Positions 59,320 to 64,000 of a stretch of DNA of 64,000 nucleotides are shown piece after piece. The stretch covers positions 124,001-188,000 of the forward strand of contig CP085828.1 in assembly GCA_020809705.1 (NCBI GenBank). Direction: 5' to 3'. Numbering within the stretch: position 1 is the stretch's first letter; each line of letters begins with the position of its first letter. Source of the stretch: Calonectria ilicicola. Lineage: Eukaryota; Ascomycota; Sordariomycetes; Hypocreales; Nectriaceae. Made by a program: the position numbers and the translations under genes. The notes beneath the pieces were generated by a model. That model did no database searches. It was not told the DNA's origin and saw only the letters and a list, made by a program, of their open reading frames with translations.

Positions 59320-61154
59320 CTACAGGGAATCAATGTCCACCTCTTCTCCACGTCGTCGGCGAATCCGAATTCGGGTGTTGGGGTTGCTAGCGTTTGTGAA
59401 ACCAAGAATCATAGGCTTGATCTCAGTGCCAGGAACCAGTTCCCACTCGTACTTGAGCAGGAGGTGACACAGGATGATCTTGACCTCATAGGCGGTAAAG
59501 AAGCGCCCGGGGCACGCGTGCTCGCCGTATCCGAACGCAAGCTGGTCCGGGCTCGGCACCACCAGCTGCGCGAACTTTGCTTTGCCAGGCTGCTCGCTTA
59601 TCCGGAGGAATCGGTAAGGGTCCCATTTCTCCGGATTTTCGTGCAGCTCTGGGTCACCCATGCGGTACGTGTCGACGGCAATTCTGTCGCCGACTCTAAG
59701 CGTCAGGCCGTTGGACAAGATCAGGGGTTTCAGCGCACGGCGGCGCATGGATGCTATTTTCATATTCGTTAGCCAACTGCTCGACGCTCATGATCGACCG
59801 TTACTCACCAACGCCTGGCGGCTTGTGTCGCTGTGCCTCCTTGAGTGCGCTATCCAAAAACTTCATGTTGTGCAGCGAAGATTTGGTCAAACCCTCGGCG
59901 CGCAGCGTCTTGATAATCTCTTCTCGTAGTGGAGAAGTATGCTCAGGGTTGAGGGCTAGCTGCAGCGCAAATTGCGCAATCAGGTCCGATGTTGTGTGCA
60001 TCGCAGCCACCGCGAGCATGAGCTGGAGCGTAGCGGGATCATAACTTGCGCCACGAGCCGCGGCCTCTTGGTCAGCCCAATCGATGGCGTCGTGGAACAC
60101 TGGTACTTTTTCGCCCTTAGCCAAGGCATCGGCGCGGGCCTGGCGGCGCTTTTCGATAAAGGGCATGATGATGCGGCGTGACTCGTGAAAGCTTGCACGC
60201 AGCTCCCTACACTTGGGAATAACCCAGTGAAGCAGCCAGCGCAAGGGACGAGGCACGATGCGCAGGTGCGTTCCAGCGACAAAAAAGTTAACCGTGTACT
60301 CCTTTGTAGCCCGAAGCCAGTCCTCATTGCGGCAGAGCTCCTCTCCTAGAAACACGCGGGCAGAGAGTCGCGCCACAATATCGAGTAGAATGGACTTGAG
60401 CTCAACTTCTTTCCAATCTGCAAAGTGTTAGTCAATGCTTGAAGATTGGTATTGAGCAACATTCCTTCGGAGTCTCCTAATTTGAGAGAAAGAGTAGCAG
60501 TGGCCTCGATGGACATGGGCTGTATGACCTGTGCTGTATGACTTGTTAATATGTGGTGGTGTGAGTGTGCTTTTTAGACTTGCCAATAGATTTGGTGAGT
60601 TGCTTCCTCACTAAAGTTTGTAGGACTGCATCGTCGTAGGTGTCGGCAGCTGCACCCTGAAACCCAGGCAATGTTCCGTGAAAGTCCTAGCACTGTTAGC
60701 AACGCTCATCGCGAGAGTGCAGAGACTTACCCGACTAAAAGCAGATCCGAAACTAAGTCTGGAATCATTTCTAATCTCATCAGCGAGCTCAATCGGCAAA
60801 AAGACAATTTCGCCAAGATCAGTGATCATGCGGTACGGCTTCTTGGGAAACAGCTTTCGGCCCTGTGCCAATAGCTCTCTGCTTTGAAACACAAATCTTT
60901 TCTAAAAGGAGTCAACCAATAAGTCACTTGAAAAAACAATGGTTATGAAGATGAAACCCTACTTTGGCCTCAATGTCCAAGAATGAAAACCCCTTGCTCG
61001 TATTAAGAATTGGCAAGTGCTTCAGGTTGGAGTGGGACGGGAAAGATAGATACACCGCGACAACAGCCAACAATCCCAGAACCAAGCACGCTAATGGCTG
61101 GACAGGGTCGCTGGGATCCCAGCTTAACGATGAGAGATGTCCTGTAAGTGACAT
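59320..61154 (-). CDS. Cytochrome P450 monooxygenase, one intron with a suspect donor
   Basis: Exons: 61154-60963, 60901-60731, 60686-60584, 60533-60465, 60417-59809, 59753-59320; 525 residues in consistent phase. N-terminal membrane anchor (PLACLVLGLLAVVAVYLSF, about 20-40). I-helix AVAAMHTTSD, ExxR as KEAQR, and heme-binding FGYGEHACPGRFF with its cysteine ligand. Length and motifs are those of fungal class II ER-bound P450s. Intron 3 (60583-60534) starts GCAAGT, a GC-AG intron. Intron 4 (60464-60418) must start at GAATGT to keep the conserved frame (GDSE|DWKEVEL): no GT donor fits, so it is either a rare GA-AG intron or a mutated donor. If unspliced, the protein is truncated before the I-helix. 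The gene is divergent from the PKS. Confidence 0.85.
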
Positions 61155-62296
61155 TGCAATCAATGACGGTCAAATTCGCTAGACACGATGAAACCAAGTG
61201 CTGGAATTGCGAATTGGGGCATTTAACAATTGGCCCGATCCACCCTGCCACTAATTTGTGTCGTATTCGGCGCTTTTGCGTTGTGGGGAAGCGGCAGGCA
61301 GACTTCCACGAAATGACACGATGTATCGACTACTCCAAAGAGAACCACGCCACAAGCCATTTACATAGATGATTGTGTCCTTGCTTGTGGTATACGACCA
61401 ATGAACCCGAATCTGCGCATAGAGGCACTGGTGATCAAGGAATGCATTCCATAGGTGGAAGTTCACGCGTTTACCACAACTTACCGAAAACCTAATTTGC
61501 AATCAGTCCACCTTCTGGTACGATTCTCCACCGGCAATTGGGTGGCTTTGAAACTACCGGAGGTGACCTATCTTAACTATAGGTGGCATTGTTATGCCGC
61601 CTACAGACGGGGCTCATTGGGAAGTTGGCATGTCAGTGGATATTTTGTTCTTTCGTTGAGTGGTTGTTGGCCACTCCCGCGTCTACGAGTGCCACTACTA
61701 CGATGCAGCAGGGATTGAAGCTGAATGGACGCAAGACGTCGAATGTCATGTCATTGCTGGTATCTTTTAGGCAGGTAACACCGCTCGAGTTTATCTTGCG
61801 AACCAGTTAAGCTGTCAGGGGACTCCCAGCCTGGAGACGTTGTAGAATGTTGGATGGTGGGGCTCGACACCCCGACTCCTGTAGCATGTCCAAACGCGGC
61901 AGTGCGTGTAAGCCAGCCCTATATAATACCATAAACAGTTATCCAATAGTAGGACCCTTATATTAAGCTTTCTGGTTACGTACTTGCTGTTTCACTGGGA
62001 TGTCGTCCGGGTGTCGCCACCACCCACGTGTGGGCGAGCAAGCGGACCCCGGCCCTGCATGCGTCGCATCCAGCGGCACGGCGCGGTCCTGGCCGTTCGA
62101 AGGATTGAAGGATCACGCCTAGGGTCACGACTCGGAATTCACCGTAGGCGAGCACAATATGTGGATCATTTGTGTGATCGGTGTGGAAATGGAGCGGCAG
62201 GCAGACCACAATTTGTTGTGATGTCGTCTTGGAGGGGCATTCTGCGGCTACCAGGGAGTTTTAGCTCGTCTGTCGAGTTGAGAGTCTGTTTGAATT

Positions 62297-62370
62297 GAGG
62301 GATATCGGCTCGATGAGGGACATTGGTTCGATTGAGGGGACACGTTTGCGTCCAGGATATCGGCTCTGGT
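62297..62370 (+). repeat. Degenerate short tandem repeat in the PKS promoter
   Basis: Four imperfect units: GAGGGATATCGGCTCGAT, GAGGGACATTGGTTCGATT, GAGGGGACACG..., AGGATATCGGCTCTGG. GATATCGGCTC occurs twice. Confidence 0.5.
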
Positions 62371-62429
62371 TGACGGGATTTACGTTGATGTTAACCAAAA
62401 CTTGAACCAAAGGGCTGCACCTTGCAAAT

Positions 62430-62437
62430 TATAAATA
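62430..62437 (+). promoter_or_regulatory. TATA box of the polyketide synthase gene
   Basis: TATAAATA, 157 bp before the start codon and followed by pyrimidine/A-rich leader sequence. A good match to a core promoter element. Confidence 0.5.
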
Positions 62438-62593
62438 CACCCTGCTTCATTCCACTCATATTAATCTTCAGTTACAGTTCAACACTTAAACTATAAACAT
62501 CTACTTTTAACATTCTTTGGTACACATTTGGTGGCCAGTCCCCAAAACCCTTCCATTCTCGTCGCCAATCATCTCGAGGTGACTTACTCCATT

Positions 62594-64000
62594 ATGGCTT
62601 CTCAACAGCTTGACCAGTTTCTCGTGGCCGTCTGCGGTCTCGGTATTCGAACTCCAGGTGGAGTTGGAAACGCTACTCAGTACTGGGACCTCTTGGTCAA
62701 CGGAAAAGATGCCAGAGGCCCAATCCCAGATACTCGATACAACATTGATGGATTTGATGACTCGCTTGGAGCCACAAACACAATCAAGACTAGATTTGGT
62801 TACTTTTTGGAGGATGACCTTACTCGCATTGACACATCCCTCTTTTCTATGTCAAGGAAGGAGGTCGAGAGATGTGATCCTCAACAGCGACTTCTCCTCG
62901 AAGTTGCCAGGGAGGCTCTCGAGGATGCAGGCGAGGTAAACTACCGCGGGGAGCGCATTGGCTGCTACGTTGGGACCTTTGGCGACGACTGGGCACAGAT
63001 AGCCGGAAAGGAAACTCAGCACCAGGGTGGACTTGGCTACGTTGCTACTGGAAATGGTGATCTTATGTTGTCCAATCGTGTCTCTTACGAGTATGACCTT
63101 AAGGGTCCAAGGTGTGTATCTTTACTCCCTGTCGATTATCCATGCTAACCCGATTAGTATGACCATCAAAACCGGGTGTTCTGCCTCCCTTGCCGCTTTG
63201 CACGAAGCGTTTCGGGCAATTCAGGACGGAGATGCCACCGGAGCCATTATCGGAGGTAGCAGTCTGATTATGACCCCAACCACAACAGCCGCTTTTACGT
63301 CCGAAGGCATCCTATCACCCGAGGGTTCGTGCAAATCCTTTGACGCGAGTGCCGATGGATTCGCCAGAGCGGAAGCAATCAACGCCATTTACATCAAGCC
63401 TCTTTCGGCAGCCATCCGAGATGGCAACGCCATCAGAGCTGTCATCAGAGCGACGGGTGCTAACAGTGATGGACACAGCCAGGGTCTCTTCACCCCCAAC
63501 CAAATAGCACAGGAGGCCCTCATGCGCAAGGTCTACAAGGATGTTGGCCTAGACCCGTCTGAGACAGCTTATGTTGAGGTATTTGCTTCTTAAATTAAAC
63601 CTGACTCGGCTAACTCTGGCAGTGCCACGGAACAGGAACAGCAACCGGCGACCCAATCGAGACCACAGCCGTTGGCGAGGTCTTTGGTGAAAAGGGTGTT
63701 TACATTGGCTCTGTGAAACCAAATGTTGGGCACTCAGAAGGCGCTTCGGGTTTGAATAGTTTGATCAAGGCTGTCCTGGCCCTCGAGCACAAGACTATTC
63801 CACCAAATATCAAGTTCAACACTCCAAACCCCAAGAGTAAGTATTGAAAGTCTGGACTTTTACATGTATTAATTGGTGATAGTCCCGTTCGAAGAGAAGA
63901 AACTAACAGTGCCGACGGTGCCCACCCCGTGGCCGGAAGGCCGTGCCGAACGAATTAGTATTAACTCATTTGGTATCGGAGGCACAAACGCCCACGTAAG
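62594..64000 (+). CDS. Polyketide synthase, N-terminal ketosynthase (partial, runs off window)
   Basis: Exons so far: 62594-63111, 63158-63578, 63623-63836, 63883-63995, with a GTAAG donor at the window edge. Start [19 protein letters not shown]. About 420 residues of ketosynthase: [19 protein letters not shown], the active-site cysteine in [16 protein letters not shown], catalytic histidines in CHGTGT and [10 protein letters not shown], and the closing block [12 protein letters not shown]. All three catalytic residues are present. The KS at the very N-terminus (no SAT domain) and the TIKTGCSAS form indicate a reducing type I PKS. The remaining domains are outside. It is the presumed backbone enzyme of the cluster. 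Whether it has its own working enoyl reductase cannot be seen here. Confidence 0.93.

Larger units (their letters stand above)
61155..62593. promoter_or_regulatory. Divergent promoter, P450 / polyketide synthase
   Basis: 1.44 kb. TGTGGGG lies at 61282-61288, 128 bp before the P450 start. A 13-mer GCTCGACACCCCG at 61862-61874 is the exact reverse complement of 40725-40737 in the MFS/MFS promoter. CCCACGTGTGGG, holding a CACGTG core, is at 62023-62034. A degenerate tandem of about 18-20 bp units (GAGGGATATCGGCTCGAT-like) spans about 62297-62370. A TATA box TATAAATA at 62430-62437 lies 157 bp before the PKS start. No gene seen. Confidence 0.55.

Noticed and set aside
59239..59772. Plus-strand ORF of 177 codons
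   Set aside because: Reverse of the last P450 exon, which carries the heme motif on the minus strand.
61984..62298. Plus-strand ORF of 104 codons before the PKS
   Set aside because: Arginine-rich random-looking frame in a GC-rich part of the divergent promoter; no domain.

Overview
The window is from a filamentous ascomycete (Pezizomycotina). The evidence is spliced genes with 40-65 nt GT-AG introns, fungal secondary-metabolism gene families, and a transposon island whose old copies show the C-to-T/G-to-A, TpA-rich decay of repeat-induced point mutation (RIP). It splits sharply in two near 36.7 kb.

1-36.7 kb is a nested transposon graveyard with no intact host gene. Its layers can be read from target-site duplications (TSDs). 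Two family-1 Ty3/Gypsy elements lie here: A (1-6512, +, internally deleted) and B (12445-28897, -, TSD TCTTT). A younger family-2 chromovirus-type Gypsy element (16708-23605, +, TSD ATTTC) sits inside B. It has 398-bp LTRs, gag-pol, and an antisense spliced ORF between pol and the 3' LTR. There are also a 495-bp TRIM-like mini-LTR element (6895-7389), four pogo/Fot1-like DNA transposons with TA duplications, solo LTRs, a 223-bp foldback-like insertion inside one solo LTR, and a piggyBac-like transposase remnant. One pogo element is split between 11.2 kb and 29.2 kb in a way that implies an ~18-kb inversion between short LTR copies.

36.7-64 kb is gene-dense and looks like one end of a polyketide biosynthetic cluster. 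In order: small secreted cysteine-containing protein (+), TRI12-type MFS exporter (-), DHA2/VBA-type MFS transporter (+), bZIP-DUF3425 regulator (-), sulfatase (+), ToxD/LovC-like MDR reductase (-), O-methyltransferase (+), C2H2/Fungal_trans regulator (+), FAD monooxygenase (+), a third MFS transporter (+), cytochrome P450 (-), and the ketosynthase start of a polyketide synthase (+) that runs off the window. Almost every gene could be resolved to exon level with consistent phase.

The likely logic is as follows. The PKS makes the chain. The MDR protein may act as a trans enoyl reductase. The P450, FAD monooxygenase and O-methyltransferase tailor the product. The MFS proteins export it, and the two transcription factors regulate the set. 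All four divergent promoters share a CCCCACA/TGTGGGG heptamer, and two of them share a 16-nt element. Oddities include two GC-AG introns and a P450 intron whose only in-frame donor reads GA.
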